Part shown: piece by piece, positions 1 through 10,700 of the stretch
Layout of the letters: every line of letters begins with the position of its first letter
How positions within the stretch are numbered: position 1 is the first letter of the stretch
Source: Candidatus Aminicenantes bacterium UBA647
GTDB taxonomy: Bacteria > Acidobacteriota > Aminicenantia > UBA2199
Direction of reading: 5' to 3'
NCBI GenBank assembly: GCA_002299555.1
Contig: DBOL01000049.1
Location: forward strand, 1-56,136
Length of the DNA stretch: 56,136 nt
Notes under the pieces: model-generated
Told to the model about the DNA's origin: nothing
The model's input: the letters and a program-made list of their open reading frames with translations, nothing else
The model's database searches: none
Position numbers and translations under genes: made by a program

Positions 1-3000
1 TACAACCTTGCACCCGGAACTGTAATCCCCCCACTGTCAATAAGCCTGTGCCCTGTTGCAGGTCCTACAAGAATTCCGAGAGTCCTTTCACCAACGATCG
101 GGCCTGCCTTTAATTCGCGAAATGCCCAGGGAAGTCCATCCCCTCCTGAACCAGCCCATCCGTTGATCAGCATTCCAACCGGACCTGTATTCATCTTGGA
201 CGGTACGGTTTGATCTTTCCCGTGACGCCAGTTCAAATTATAAATAACCGGACGTTTTAACAATTCGAGAAAACGGTCTGCCAGTTGTCCACCACCATTA
301 AACCTCTCATCAATAACAAAACCCTGTTTATGTACCTGTGCATAATACATGCGGACAAGATCTCTCTGTCCCCTTGATGAAGTATCTGCCATATAGACAT
401 AACCGAGTTTTCCATTTGAAAGTTTATCAACCATCAGTCTGTTCTTTTCGATCCATTCATGAAATCTCAGATCTGTATCTTCACGCTGAGTCAGGCATTG
501 CACAACGATCTCTTTTGAATCATCATACGAACCACTTTTGCTTATTGTTAGCTCAACAGTCTTACCAGAGAGTCCTTCAAAAGCGAAATAAGGGTCCTTC
601 CCCGTATCAAGTTCAATACCATTAACAGCAAGAACATAATCCCCTTCGACAACATTGACTCCTGTTTTATCAAATGGGGACCTTGCAATAGTATCCCAGG
701 CAGCAGGTCTCACGATCCTTTTAACTATATGTTTATTGCTCTTCATACCCCAGTCTACCCCAAGAAACCCTGAAATACTGGGTACAACTCTCTCGGAATC
801 ACCACCGAAAGTATAAGTATGGCCTGCACTTAATTCAGCCGAAAGACTTGAGCATATATTATTAACATCCACTCGTGTTCGAGCATGAGCAATAAGATCT
901 CCATATCTTTTTCTCATTAAATCCCAATCAACACCCTGCATTGCCGGATCATAGAAAAAATCACGATACCTTCTCCATATATCATTAAATATCTGATGCC
1001 ATTCTTCTTTAGGTACCAGGTTCATAACCAGAGCATTAGTCGGGACCGGTTTCTTTATTTTCTGTCCGGGAGCAGGTTTGATGATCCCGTAGCTCCTCTT
1101 TATTTTGACCAGAATTGATTTCCCGTCTGATGAAACAACATAATTACTAACTCCGGATATTATTTTCTTCTCTTTCCTCTCTTTGATATCGTAGAACATG
1201 AGTGAAGGATCTTTATCATTACTTCCGGAATTCGGCCATTTGACATATACGATCTTACCTTTCAGAGAAAACAGCCTCCCCATATTACCTGCTTTTGGAG
1301 GAAGTATCTCCAGTCTGGATTCAATGTCATCGAGATCAATTTTTACAGATATTTCAGGTTTTTTCTTGTCCTTCTTCTCGTCTTCCTTTTTCCCATTATC
1401 AGATTTCTTCCCGGAGGGTTTGTAAGAATCGTTCTCAGTATAAAGGAGAGATTTTGTCCCTTTCGTCAAACTTATTACAGCCAACTGACCGCTATTCGGG
1501 TATACCCATGTCCCGTCACCCAGATCAGAATTAACAGCTCTCATACTTCTGTTCGTCATGAAATAGATGTACTTTCCATCCTCACTGAATACCGGATTGT
1601 AGTCCATGTAAAATCCACTTGTGACCTTGTTCAGTTTTTTGCCAACCAGGTCATAAACAAACACTGCATTATTCCCATTATCCATCCCAAGCTCAAACGT
1701 CAGCCATTGTGAATCAGGAGACCATGATATTCTATAGCCAAACCTCCCGCCATGTCCGACATTCCACTTTGTATGAGCAACATTTGTTGTTTTTCCGGAA
1801 GCAATATCAACAATATATATTTTGTTTGTCTCATCAATAAAAGCAATGTTTTTATTGTCAGGAGACCAGAATAATCTGTATCCGTATCCTTTTCCTCTTT
1901 TTGTGAGTTGTTTTACTTTCCCTGAAAGATCTTTGAGATAGATCTCATATTCACCTGAGACATCACTCCAGTAAGCAATACTTTTCCCATCAGGGGACCA
2001 TGAAGGATCGTGTTCCCATGCACCGCTTGTTTTTGTGATATTCTTTACAAAACCTTTTTCTGCCGGGACATCAAACAACTCTCCCCTTGCCTCGAAAATG
2101 ATCCGTTTCGCATCGGGAGAAAAAGTCATATTTGTGATCTGTTTCCCTACATTCTTTTTCTTTGCCATTTCTGTTGACAGATCGCTGATAACACTAACTT
2201 CAACTTGCTTATACTTTTCATTTGCCAGGTCCATTAAATATAGTCCACCACCGGACTCAAAAACTATCTCTTTGCTTCCGGCAGACATATAAGTTATGTC
2301 AAAATCATTAAATTCAGTTAACTGTTCAAATGATTCATCAATAGTGGAATACTTCCATATATTATGTCTCATATGTTCACCACGATCAGAAAGGAAATAA
2401 ATATATTTCCCCGACCAGGCAGGTTTACCTTCTGTAGCTTCGGTTTTTGTTATGTTTACTGCCTTATTATCGTTCAGATCAAAAATTATAATATCTGATG
2501 CAAGCCCACCCCTATACCTTTTAAAAGGATAGTTTTCAGTTATCTTTGTTATATACGCAAGCTTATTCCCATCTGGAGAAAAAGTGCCAAGTTCACCATA
2601 AGGGATATTCATCTTGATCGGGAAGCCGCCATCCTTATCTACAAGAAAGAACTGTCCGAGTCTGCGTATACCATTTTCACGGGAGGATCTGAATAATATC
2701 CTCTTCCCATCAGGATGCCAGTCAATCATCCTGTCCGGATGTGAGCTATATGTTACTCTGACAGGTATGCCGCCTGTTACAGGTATGACATAAATATCAT
2801 TATTCCCATTATAAGATGCAGTGTACCCAATGAAATTTCCATCAGGAGAAAATTTCGGCCACGACTCTTCGCCGGGGGAGTGGGTTACCTGAACAGCTGT
2901 TCCCCCAATCTTCGGCATCAACCAAATATCTCCTCCGTACACAAAAGTTATCTGTGTATCAGAAACATCCATATACCTCATTAATTTTGCATTGATCTTT

Positions 3001-3062
3001 CCTTCCGCATTACTAAAAAGAAAAAGTATGCAAATCACCATAAAAATCACTTTAATTTTCAT
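1..3062 (-). CDS. Tricorn protease homologue, secreted (3' end cut by window edge)
   Basis: Large self-compartmentalising serine peptidase that trims oligopeptides. The reading frame is open from ATG at 3062 to the window edge (about 1020 residues; the family is about 1070), so only the C-terminal tail is missing. It starts with a signal peptide (MKIKVIFMVICILFLFSNAEG), so it should act in the periplasm, unlike the cytoplasmic archaeal enzyme. Repeated WSPDGK/FSPDGN blades form the two N-terminal beta-propellers (about residues 25-620). A PDZ domain follows the SAGHTY motif, whose His748 matches the catalytic His of tricorn. The nucleophile is Ser972 in NGWAGSGGD. The catalytic Glu expected near residue 1030 lies just outside the window. 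A good ribosome site (AAAGGAG) precedes the start. It lies next to two other secreted hydrolases, which suggests peptide scavenging. Confidence 0.93.
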   Translation of the reverse strand, partial: MKIKVIFMVICILFLFSNAEGKINAKLMRYMDVSDTQITFVYGGDIWLMPKIGGTAVQVTHSPGEESWPKFSPDGNFIGYTASYNGNNDIYVIPVTGGIPVRVTYSSHPDRMIDWHPDGKRILFRSSRENGIRRLGQFFLVDKDGGFPIKMNIPYGELGTFSPDGNKLAYITKITENYPFKRYRGGLASDIIIFDLNDNKAVNITKTEATEGKPAWSGKYIYFLSDRGEHMRHNIWKYSTIDESFEQLTEFNDFDITYMSAGSKEIVFESGGGLYLMDLANEKYKQVEVSVISDLSTEMAKKKNVGKQITNMTFSPDAKRIIFEARGELFDVPAEKGFVKNITKTSGAWEHDPSWSPDGKSIAYWSDVSGEYEIYLKDLSGKVKQLTKRGKGYGYRLFWSPDNKNIAFIDETNKIYIVDIASGKTTNVAHTKWNVGHGGRFGYRISWSPDSQWLTFELGMDNGNNAVFVYDLVGKKLNKVTSGFYMDYNPVFSEDGKYIYFMTNRSMRAVNSDLGDGTWVYPNSGQLAVISLTKGTKSLLYTENDSYKPSGKKSDNGKKEDEKKDKKKPEISVKIDLDDIESRLEILPPKAGNMGRLFSLKGKIVYVKWPNSGSNDKDPSLMFYDIKERKEKKIISGVSNYVVSSDGKSILVKIKRSYGIIKPAPGQKIKKPVPTNALVMNLVPKEEWHQIFNDIWRRYRDFFYDPAMQGVDWDLMRKRYGDLIAHARTRVDVNNICSSLSAELSAGHTYTFGGDSERVVPSISGFLGVDWGMKSNKHIVKRIVRPAAWDTIARSPFDKTGVNVVEGDYVLAVNGIELDTGKDPYFAFEGLSGKTVELTISKSGSYDDSKEIVVQCLTQREDTDLRFHEWIEKNRLMVDKLSNGKLGYVYMADTSSRGQRDLVRMYYAQVHKQGFVIDERFNGGGQLADRFLELLKRPVIYNLNWRHGKDQTVPSKMNTGPVGMLINGWAGSGGDGLPWAFRELKAGPIVGERTLGILVGPATGHRLIDSGGITVPGARL

Positions 3063-3176
3063 AAACGAATCTCCTTTGACATATTTTAATAAAATGGATA
3101 CGTATTGATCATGAATAATGTTCTGAGTGGTTTAAAACTACTTCGAAATTTTCACTGAACTTATTCTATAAAAAAT

Positions 3177-4370
3177 TTACTTTATTTTCTTAAGTGTATC
3201 CAGCGCCATTTCTGACATTTTTGTCTGGAATTCGGATAATTCATCAGGTGAATGTTTTTTCTTTAAAAATTCAGCTGTTCTTTTGAATATTTTATTCTCA
3301 GTTTTCAGAATAACAGGAAGAAACCCGGTGCCCTCTTCGTTATCCAACCTTGTAACATTCATATAATTTTTCTTTGAGCCTTCAGAGAATGGATGGACAA
3401 TTTTTTTTATCCTTAATGATTCTTTGCAGATCGGAGCTGTCTCTCCTCTCCACAATTGTACAGGGGATGATTTCGCTTCTACCCATACCGGTACAGCTAT
3501 TGATGTAAGTGGCTCACCAAGGATCACCCAAAATGTTGAAATAGAGTCTGGATTTCCCTTTTTTTTACCCGATATTATAATTGCTCCTGATGTGCTGGGG
3601 CGATTTATACAATTTCTTGAATGTATCCAGAGTGGAATTGAGGATGGTTGTTCCTTCAGATCTACTATTGAAGGATGTTTAACAAGAGGATTCCCGATAT
3701 CACGTGAGATCTTCTGGAAAATAGATATTTGATCAATTTCAAGTAGAGGGATTTTTAAAAATAATTTTGTCGCCTGCTCAAATCTCAGATAGCCTTCCCC
3801 CTCTCCATTTCTTCCACTTCTTGCAAAGTTTGTTACAACAAAATAATTTTTTTCAGATATGTTCGTGTCATATCTTTTGTACCCGTTATTATGAACCTCG
3901 AAAAGGGTTGAACCCCCTTCCCCATCTATAACACTGAAGGTTGACCAGCTCCCGAGTGATTTTCCGAGATTTTTTTTTATATATTTTTCGAAATCATCCA
4001 CTGTGGCGCAGGTCCTTAATGCGTCCGACATGATCTGCCCCTCAAGATCGTGAACTTCTTTCTCGATCTTCGGGAGATTATATGCAACAGTATTAGTGAT
4101 AGCAAAACCTTCTGAATTCAGACCTGCATAAACAAATCGACCTGATGTCTCGGTTGAATTCACTATCGCAACAAAACTATTCGGCTTCTCTTCCACATAA
4201 ATAATTTTATTAGAGAGGTAACCTGTATCTCTGTTCTTCCACAACATCGGAACTCCATCTTTTGATGCTTCTTTACCGATAATTGCAGTAGTACATCCAT
4301 CTATATTGCGGGAAATTAAACCAAACAAAATTATTACCAGTATTAACAGAGAAATTTTTCCTGATCTCAT
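3177..4370 (-). CDS. Secreted Ntn-type cysteine hydrolase (linear amide C-N hydrolase; C45/C69-like)
   Basis: A 397-residue protein with a hydrophobic N-terminus (residues 5-20) ending directly before Cys26 in DGCTTAIIGKEASKDG, followed by WKNRDT. A Cys exposed as the new N-terminus, followed by T-T and a downstream R-D, is the hallmark of the N-terminal nucleophile families that hydrolyse amide bonds (choloylglycine hydrolase, acyl-CoA:6-APA acyltransferase C45, dipeptidase C69). The GLNSEGFAITNT segment is the second conserved block of these families. Removal of the leader would both export the enzyme and activate it. The substrate is unknown; its neighbours are peptidases, so a dipeptide or acyl-amino acid is plausible. 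The start ATG has a strong ribosome site (AAGGAG). The exact family assignment is less certain than the fold. Confidence 0.72.
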   Translation of the reverse strand: MRSGKISLLILVIILFGLISRNIDGCTTAIIGKEASKDGVPMLWKNRDTGYLSNKIIYVEEKPNSFVAIVNSTETSGRFVYAGLNSEGFAITNTVAYNLPKIEKEVHDLEGQIMSDALRTCATVDDFEKYIKKNLGKSLGSWSTFSVIDGEGGSTLFEVHNNGYKRYDTNISEKNYFVVTNFARSGRNGEGEGYLRFEQATKLFLKIPLLEIDQISIFQKISRDIGNPLVKHPSIVDLKEQPSSIPLWIHSRNCINRPSTSGAIIISGKKKGNPDSISTFWVILGEPLTSIAVPVWVEAKSSPVQLWRGETAPICKESLRIKKIVHPFSEGSKKNYMNVTRLDNEEGTGFLPVILKTENKIFKRTAEFLKKKHSPDELSEFQTKMSEMALDTLKKIK

Positions 4371-4495
4371 TATATGTCTCCTTCTTCTCGAAAATTATAA
4401 TATTATCATACTTCCCTGATTTCCATATGTTGATATTATTTCAGTATTCAAATAAACTTTCTCATTAAAGAGTTAATTAAATTTCCGGAGGAATA

Positions 4496-6763
4496 ATGAA
4501 AAAAAACATTTTTATTGCAATGATTTTCTCAATCGTATTAGGTTCACCTTTCTATGGAGAAAAAGCTGACTTCAGAACAGCAGAGAAATTTGCACCTGAG
4601 AACCTCCGTAAGTTAGTTGGGACGAGAAGTGTAAATCCTGCCTGGGTCGAAGAGAGTGACATTTTCATCTATGAGTTCAAGAAAAATAATATCACTGAGT
4701 ATTATTATATTAATGCTCGTGAAAAAATAAAAAGAACTTTGTTGAATAGAAAATTACTTTCAAAAAAGATCTTTAAAATAACGGGAGAAAAATCTGATCC
4801 GGATTCCCTCGAATTAAAAGAGACAAGACTAGATAAAAACCTTAGAGACTTTAGCTTCATATACAAGAAAAACAAATTCCGGTACAACTTGAAAAACAAA
4901 AAGCTGACAAATCTAGGATCGGTCTTGAAAATAAGAGAAAAAATGGGGTTTGGGAAAAGATCTCCTGATGGGAAATGGATTATTTATTCTAAAGGGCACA
5001 ATATTTATTTAAAAAATGTGTCAAAAAAAAATTCTATTGAGAAACAACTCACTAATGACGGAGAAAAATGGTTCAGTTATTCAGTTAACGAGAAAGGTGA
5101 AAATTGTACTAAGAAAGAGAGTACGATCGGAGTATGGTTCTCAGATTCACAAAATATATATTGTCTCAGGAAAGACAAGAGAAAACTAAAGGATCTGTTT
5201 CTGATACATTCACTTTCAGATCCCCGGCCTACCCTTGAATTATATAAATATGCAATGGCGGGGGACAAAGAGCTACCCCGATTTCATATCTCTATAATTG
5301 ATATTAAAAGTGGAGAGATCAGGGGAATTGAAACTGAAAAATGGAAAAATCAACAGATAGGAAGCGAAGGAGTAAGTGGCATCTATCCCGGAGATGATCC
5401 GTCGACAATATACTTCGTGAGGACATCAAGAGACTGGAAGGATGTTGAACTTTGTGAAGCTGATACTTCAACCGGAAAGGTCAAAATACTCATAAAGGAA
5501 AGATCTGAGCCTTATTGGAATGCTGACTTTCAACAATTCCATGAAACCGGTGAGAATGGTCGCTTCATCTGGTGGTCAGAGAAAAGCGGAAGGGGGCATA
5601 TCTACCTTCATGATAGAAATGGATATGAATTAAAACAATTAACTTCAGGAGATTTTACTGTTTCAAACATCATAAGTATTGATAAAGAAAAAAAGTTTAT
5701 ATTTTTTGCTGCTTATGGAAAGAGGGAGAACGAAGATCCTTATTACAGGAAATATTACAGGATTGATTTTAATGGAAATGGATTTACAGAACTTACACCG
5801 GAGATCGGTACCCACACTGTCCATATGTCATCATCACTGGAATACTACACCGATACATATTCAACTGTTAAGAACCCTGATATATCTGTTCTGAAAGACA
5901 TTGATGGGAATATCATTTTCAAAATGGAAGAACTGGACACGACAGAACTCAGGTCATCAGGATGGTTACCGCCGGTAAAATTCAAGGTTAAAGCTGCTGA
6001 CAACGAGACTGATCTTTATGGTGTTATGTGGAAACCATTCAATATGACGAAAGGGAAAAAATATCCTGTAATATCTTATGTCTATCCGGGACCGCAAGGT
6101 GAACCTGTCCCTAAAACCTTCTTCCAGGTAAGGGATAACAGAGTAAGTAATATCCCGCTTGCTCAATTAGGATTTATCGTAATTACGGTCGGTCAGCGGG
6201 GTGGAAGCCCTCTCAGATCAAGAAAATACCACAATTATGGATATGGAAATGCACGGGACTACCCACTTGCTGACAACAAATATGCTATTGAACAATTGGC
6301 AGAAATATTTGATTATATTGATGTCAGCAGGGTTGGAATATACGGGAGATCTGGAGGGGGCTTTATGGCCGCTGCAGCTATTCTCGTATATCCGGACTTC
6401 TATAAAGCAGCAGTTTCATCATGCGGGAATCATGATAACAACATATATGATTATAATTGGGGTGAAATCCATTATGGGATTGAAAAAAATATAGCAACAA
6501 ACATTGAAGTTGCAGGAAATTTAAAAGGGCGCCTGCTGCTGATTCATGGAGAGATCGATAATAACGTCCATCCGGCAAATACATTTCGTCTCGCAAATGA
6601 ATTGATAAAAAAAGGGAAGAGATTTGATATGATGATATTCCCCGGGAAGCGTCATGCTTATGACGAGTATACTTCCTATCTTGAAAGGATGATGTGGTAC
6701 TATTTTGCCGAGCATCTGATGGGTGACAGGAGAGACAACATAGATATGTTCGGGATCAAATAG
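4496..6763 (+). CDS. S9 family prolyl oligopeptidase / dipeptidyl peptidase IV-like
   Basis: A 755-residue secreted serine peptidase. The signal peptide is MKKNIFIAMIFSIVLGSPFYG. Residues about 40-490 are propeller-like repeats, including SPDGKW and RDWKD segments and an SEKSGRGHIYLHDRNG blade typical of DPP IV relatives. The C-terminal alpha/beta hydrolase domain carries the full triad: Ser619 in GRSGGG, Asp688 in HGEIDNNVH and His720 in GKRHAYDEY. The family removes dipeptides or cleaves after proline in short peptides. The start is supported by TCCGGAGGAATAATG (GGAGG ribosome site). It is divergent from the Ntn hydrolase at 3177-4370 and ends 2 bp from the convergent lipid kinase gene. It probably works with the tricorn homologue in extracytoplasmic peptide breakdown. 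Confidence 0.92.
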   Translation: MKKNIFIAMIFSIVLGSPFYGEKADFRTAEKFAPENLRKLVGTRSVNPAWVEESDIFIYEFKKNNITEYYYINAREKIKRTLLNRKLLSKKIFKITGEKSDPDSLELKETRLDKNLRDFSFIYKKNKFRYNLKNKKLTNLGSVLKIREKMGFGKRSPDGKWIIYSKGHNIYLKNVSKKNSIEKQLTNDGEKWFSYSVNEKGENCTKKESTIGVWFSDSQNIYCLRKDKRKLKDLFLIHSLSDPRPTLELYKYAMAGDKELPRFHISIIDIKSGEIRGIETEKWKNQQIGSEGVSGIYPGDDPSTIYFVRTSRDWKDVELCEADTSTGKVKILIKERSEPYWNADFQQFHETGENGRFIWWSEKSGRGHIYLHDRNGYELKQLTSGDFTVSNIISIDKEKKFIFFAAYGKRENEDPYYRKYYRIDFNGNGFTELTPEIGTHTVHMSSSLEYYTDTYSTVKNPDISVLKDIDGNIIFKMEELDTTELRSSGWLPPVKFKVKAADNETDLYGVMWKPFNMTKGKKYPVISYVYPGPQGEPVPKTFFQVRDNRVSNIPLAQLGFIVITVGQRGGSPLRSRKYHNYGYGNARDYPLADNKYAIEQLAEIFDYIDVSRVGIYGRSGGGFMAAAAILVYPDFYKAAVSSCGNHDNNIYDYNWGEIHYGIEKNIATNIEVAGNLKGRLLLIHGEIDNNVHPANTFRLANELIKKGKRFDMMIFPGKRHAYDEYTSYLERMMWYYFAEHLMGDRRDNIDMFGIK

Positions 6764-6765
6764 AA

Positions 6766-7713
6766 TTATTCTGAATTGTCATCCGGAAGAAAAAGATTCA
6801 AACTATTTTTTAATAGTGAAACCCTGAACTCATTTACATCTCCAATTATCTCGCCATCAATTGAAATATCGATTTTTTCCCGTGAAGTTACATGGAACTC
6901 TCCTGATCTTATTATCTCAATTTCAGGTCGCTCCAGATGTTTATTCCTCATAACTGATACAGCAAGACCAAGTGTATTTGAAAGGGATGTTGTATTTATA
7001 ATCGCACAATCAAGAATATTATCATATGGAGATGCATCAGGGCTGAGTTTCAAGCTCCGCGAATAGAGGGGAGTATTTTGAAAGACCAGAATTGTTACTT
7101 CACGCTCGATCTTCTTGTTTTCCCATTCAACAATAACTTTTATTGGTACTTTATTTTCAGAAAACGAACCCCTGATTCCCTTTATGAATCCGGATATCTC
7201 CATTGCCGGCTTTATCCTGGTGATCAAGATCCCTTTTTCTTTCCAGTTCTCAACAAATTTGTTAACAGTTGTGCCAAGTCCGAGCCCAAGGGAACCGAGA
7301 AAATAATAGGTTTCTCCATCAGGCAGCGTCTCAACCTTTCCTACATCTATTTTATGAGTTAATCCCTTTTTAATACCTTTCAAAAGATGGTCAACATCAT
7401 CCATGCCAATTCCCCTGACAATATCGTTGACAGAACCGGTACCTATCATTCCGAAGTTAATATGATCCCGATTATTACTCCGGAGTATTTCTTCTGCAAC
7501 AAATGTAAAGGTTGTATCCCCTCCAGCAGCAATTATATCCCTTTTATCTCTTGCAGCTTTTGCCGCCATATCTTTCAGATCTTCCTCTGAATCAGTCACA
7601 TAGAGTTCATACGGAACATTCCACTTTTCAAATTTTTTCTCTATACGACCTTTTTTTTTTATTGCTCTGCCACCGGCAGAAGAAGGGTTGAAAAGAATCA
7701 GGATTTTGTTCAT
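6766..7713 (-). CDS. Diacylglycerol kinase catalytic-domain lipid kinase (DagK/YegS family)
   Basis: A 315-residue cytoplasmic protein of the DAGK_cat family, which phosphorylates lipid alcohols such as diacylglycerol using ATP. The N-terminal NPSSAGGRA motif (residues 9-17) and GTGSVNDIVRGIG (91-103, the family's GTxNDFAR motif) are clear. The nucleotide-binding GGDGT motif reads GGDTT here (64-68), so the fourth residue is changed from Gly to Thr. The length matches bacterial family members. There is no signal peptide and no membrane helix. It ends 2 bp after the convergent S9 peptidase gene and follows mfd by 44 bp on the same strand. The substrate could equally be a sphingoid or other lipid. 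Confidence 0.86.
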   Translation of the reverse strand: MNKILILFNPSSAGGRAIKKKGRIEKKFEKWNVPYELYVTDSEEDLKDMAAKAARDKRDIIAAGGDTTFTFVAEEILRSNNRDHINFGMIGTGSVNDIVRGIGMDDVDHLLKGIKKGLTHKIDVGKVETLPDGETYYFLGSLGLGLGTTVNKFVENWKEKGILITRIKPAMEISGFIKGIRGSFSENKVPIKVIVEWENKKIEREVTILVFQNTPLYSRSLKLSPDASPYDNILDCAIINTTSLSNTLGLAVSVMRNKHLERPEIEIIRSGEFHVTSREKIDISIDGEIIGDVNEFRVSLLKNSLNLFLPDDNSE

Positions 7714-7757
7714 ATTAAAATTATATCAGATAAAACCCTTTTCAATAAAGATCTTTC

Positions 7758-10700
7758 TCACTTTTTTAATGTATTATAAAGATCATTGAGTATTTCACTT
7801 TCTGCATTATAACTGAAAGAAACTGAGTTTATTTCATCTCTTTCTTTCTCAAAATCACTCAATGTAAGCTTATTTAGAATATTATCTGTTTTCTCAACAT
7901 TCTCAAATTCAAAGATAAAATGATCAGAAAATATAGATACGCTGGATGTTCCGGCCTCAGCAGCAATAAGTTTTACTTTTGCTACATAGAATATCTTTGA
8001 TATATCATCTCCCCCGTCTCCAAATCTACTTAACAGATCATTTTTAAGCAATTCGATCTCATCCATATCTTTTGCATTAATTATCTTTGAGTAAAAATCT
8101 ATCCTGTCAGAACTTCTTGAAATATAGTCGCTCCCTATCGAATATCTGAAATGAACATTTACTTCTCCATTCCATTCTTTCTCCTTTTTGCCCTTCAGAT
8201 CATCAACTTCCTGTTTCAGGAGGGAATTATAATAGTCAAAACCCAGAGCCTCTATGTGTCCATGTTGCTTATTTCCAAGCAATGACCCTGCTCCCCTTAA
8301 TTTCAGATCATACTCAGCAAGTTTAAATCCGGATCCCACATCAGAATGATCCCTTATCCCATCAAGCCTTAATCTTGCTTTTTCAGAGATCACATCACTG
8401 CCTGTCAGAAAATAGGCGTATGCCTGTTGCTCACCCCTTCCGACACGTCCCCTCAATTGATATAATTGGGTAAGACCGAATTTCTCAGCGTCAACAACAA
8501 TAAGAGTATTCACTTTAGATATATCAATACCATTCTCAATGATCGTTGTTGATAACAACACTGAATACTCCCCATTAATAAAATCAAGCAGATTCTTTTC
8601 TATGTTTTGACTTCTCATTTTTGCATGTATCACTGCTATTTTTATATCCGGTAACCATTTGTTCAGGAGTTCTTTAAATGAGAAGATCTTTGCCACAGAA
8701 TTATAAATTATATAAATGCCTCCCCCTCTCTGAGTTTCCTTTAGTATTGCCGAGATTATTATTTGCCTCGAGAATGATCCTATATAGTTCCTTATTTTCA
8801 TTCTCCCTCTTGGGGGGGTCCTGATGGTAGAGATATCCTGAAGGCCGGCCATTGAGAGTGATAAGGTCCTGGGGATCGGTGTTGCGGAAAGAACCAGAAC
8901 ATCCACATTTTCTCTTCCCTGTTTCAATTTCTCTTTTTGAAAAACCCCAAATCTCTGCTCTTCATCAATTATAAATAATCCGAGATTTTTATACTCTGCT
9001 TTATTTGAAAGTATCGAATGGGTACCGATCAGAATATCAATGCTTCCATTTTTAAGCTCTTCAAAGACATGCTTCTGCTTGGCAGCCGAGACCATTCTGG
9101 ACAACATTCTAATATTGACCGGTAGCCCTTCGAATCTCTTTGAGAAGGTTCTGTAATGCTGCATGGCAAGTATTGTTGTCGGGCAAAGAACAGCTACCTG
9201 CTTCCCGCTGCTTACTACTCTGAGAGCAGCTCTGATAGCAACTTCAGTTTTTCCGAAACTGACATCACCGCAAACAAGCCTCTCCATTGGGAAAGTTCTT
9301 TCCAGATCGGCCATAACATCTTTAATAGCCAAGACCTGATCGGGAGTTTCGACAAAGGGGAAAGTTCTTTCCAGATGATATTCCATATCACGATCACCTT
9401 TATGTGAATAACCTTCTATTGAACTCCTCAGAGCGTATAGATCCAGTAATTCTTTTGCGAATTGAATAATGCTTTTTTTTGCACGAGTCTTTTTTTGACT
9501 CCAACTCTTCCCGCCAATCCGATCAAGTTTCCCCGGTTCACCTTTAAATGCGAAATATTTTTTTAAAACGTTTGCTTCTGATACAGGAACATAAAGAAGT
9601 TCATTATTGAGATATTCAGCTTTTATGAATTCTTGTTGAGAATTTGAGAATTCAAGCAATTGAAGCCCGCGGAACACTCCTATTCCATGCTTCTCATGTA
9701 CAATATGATCACCCGGTTCAAGGGTTTTCAGCAGACTTTCACTATCGACATCTTCAACATCTCCGATATTATCCCTGAAAATATATTTGCGATCAGTTAA
9801 AAAGTATGAAGAAGTTGAAACATTTACAAATGAGTGGGGAATTATATGATCTTCAAATCTTAACCTGACCCCACCCGCTTGAAGGTTCTCTCTGAGACTC
9901 AGACTTTTTGTAAATAGAAATATCGTTGAATCAACAGATCTCCTCTTCAGTTTTCCCAGATCTTCGGTATTAAACTCTCGCAAGTTTTTATTCAGCTTCC
10001 TTAACTCAGTTTTTTTTGTTACTTCATCAGTTTCGCCTGAGATATTCAGATAAGGAGTGCCCTGAGGAATTTTTTTGAACAATTTATCAGGCTCGGGAAT
10101 CTCAGTCCCAGAATTCAGTTTGAATATCTTCCGGAAATTTTCCCTGCTAACCTCTGAACTTTTTTCTACTGATAATTTATCATCATAGATTAATTTCGGA
10201 TTTTCCATTATCCCGGTTAAAAGGTTGAACTTATGCCCTGACAACAGATCTTCAAACTTCATCTCCTTTCCGAACAAACCATACAATGGAATCTCAATAG
10301 AATCCGATTGACCAACAGATCTTCTGGTGTTGCGATCGAAAAAAGTGATCGACTCCACTTCATCTCCAAAGAACTCTATACGTACCGGATATTCTGTTCC
10401 TGAAGGAAAAACATCCAGAACACCTCCCCGCTTCTGAAATTCTCCGGGATCGTCGACATAGTTAGAATGTGAATAACCCATATCATGCAATTTTTCGATC
10501 AGGATATCTCTCTTTATCTCATCTTTAACCCGGAGTGAAAAGATCAGATCGCCAATCCTGTCCGGATCTTCGAATCCGATTGAAGCAGAAAGAATTGTTG
10601 CTATGATTATCACTTGTTTTTTCTTCAGCTTCACTTTAAAGAAATTGAATTTTTCAATATGAAAATCCGGATAGATCAAGTTGTTTACATAGGGATCACC

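Noticed and set aside
7271..7290. A TTGGCAC string on the minus strand resembling a sigma-54 -24 element.
   Set aside because: It is inside the lipid kinase gene and no GC occurs 10 bases after the GG.
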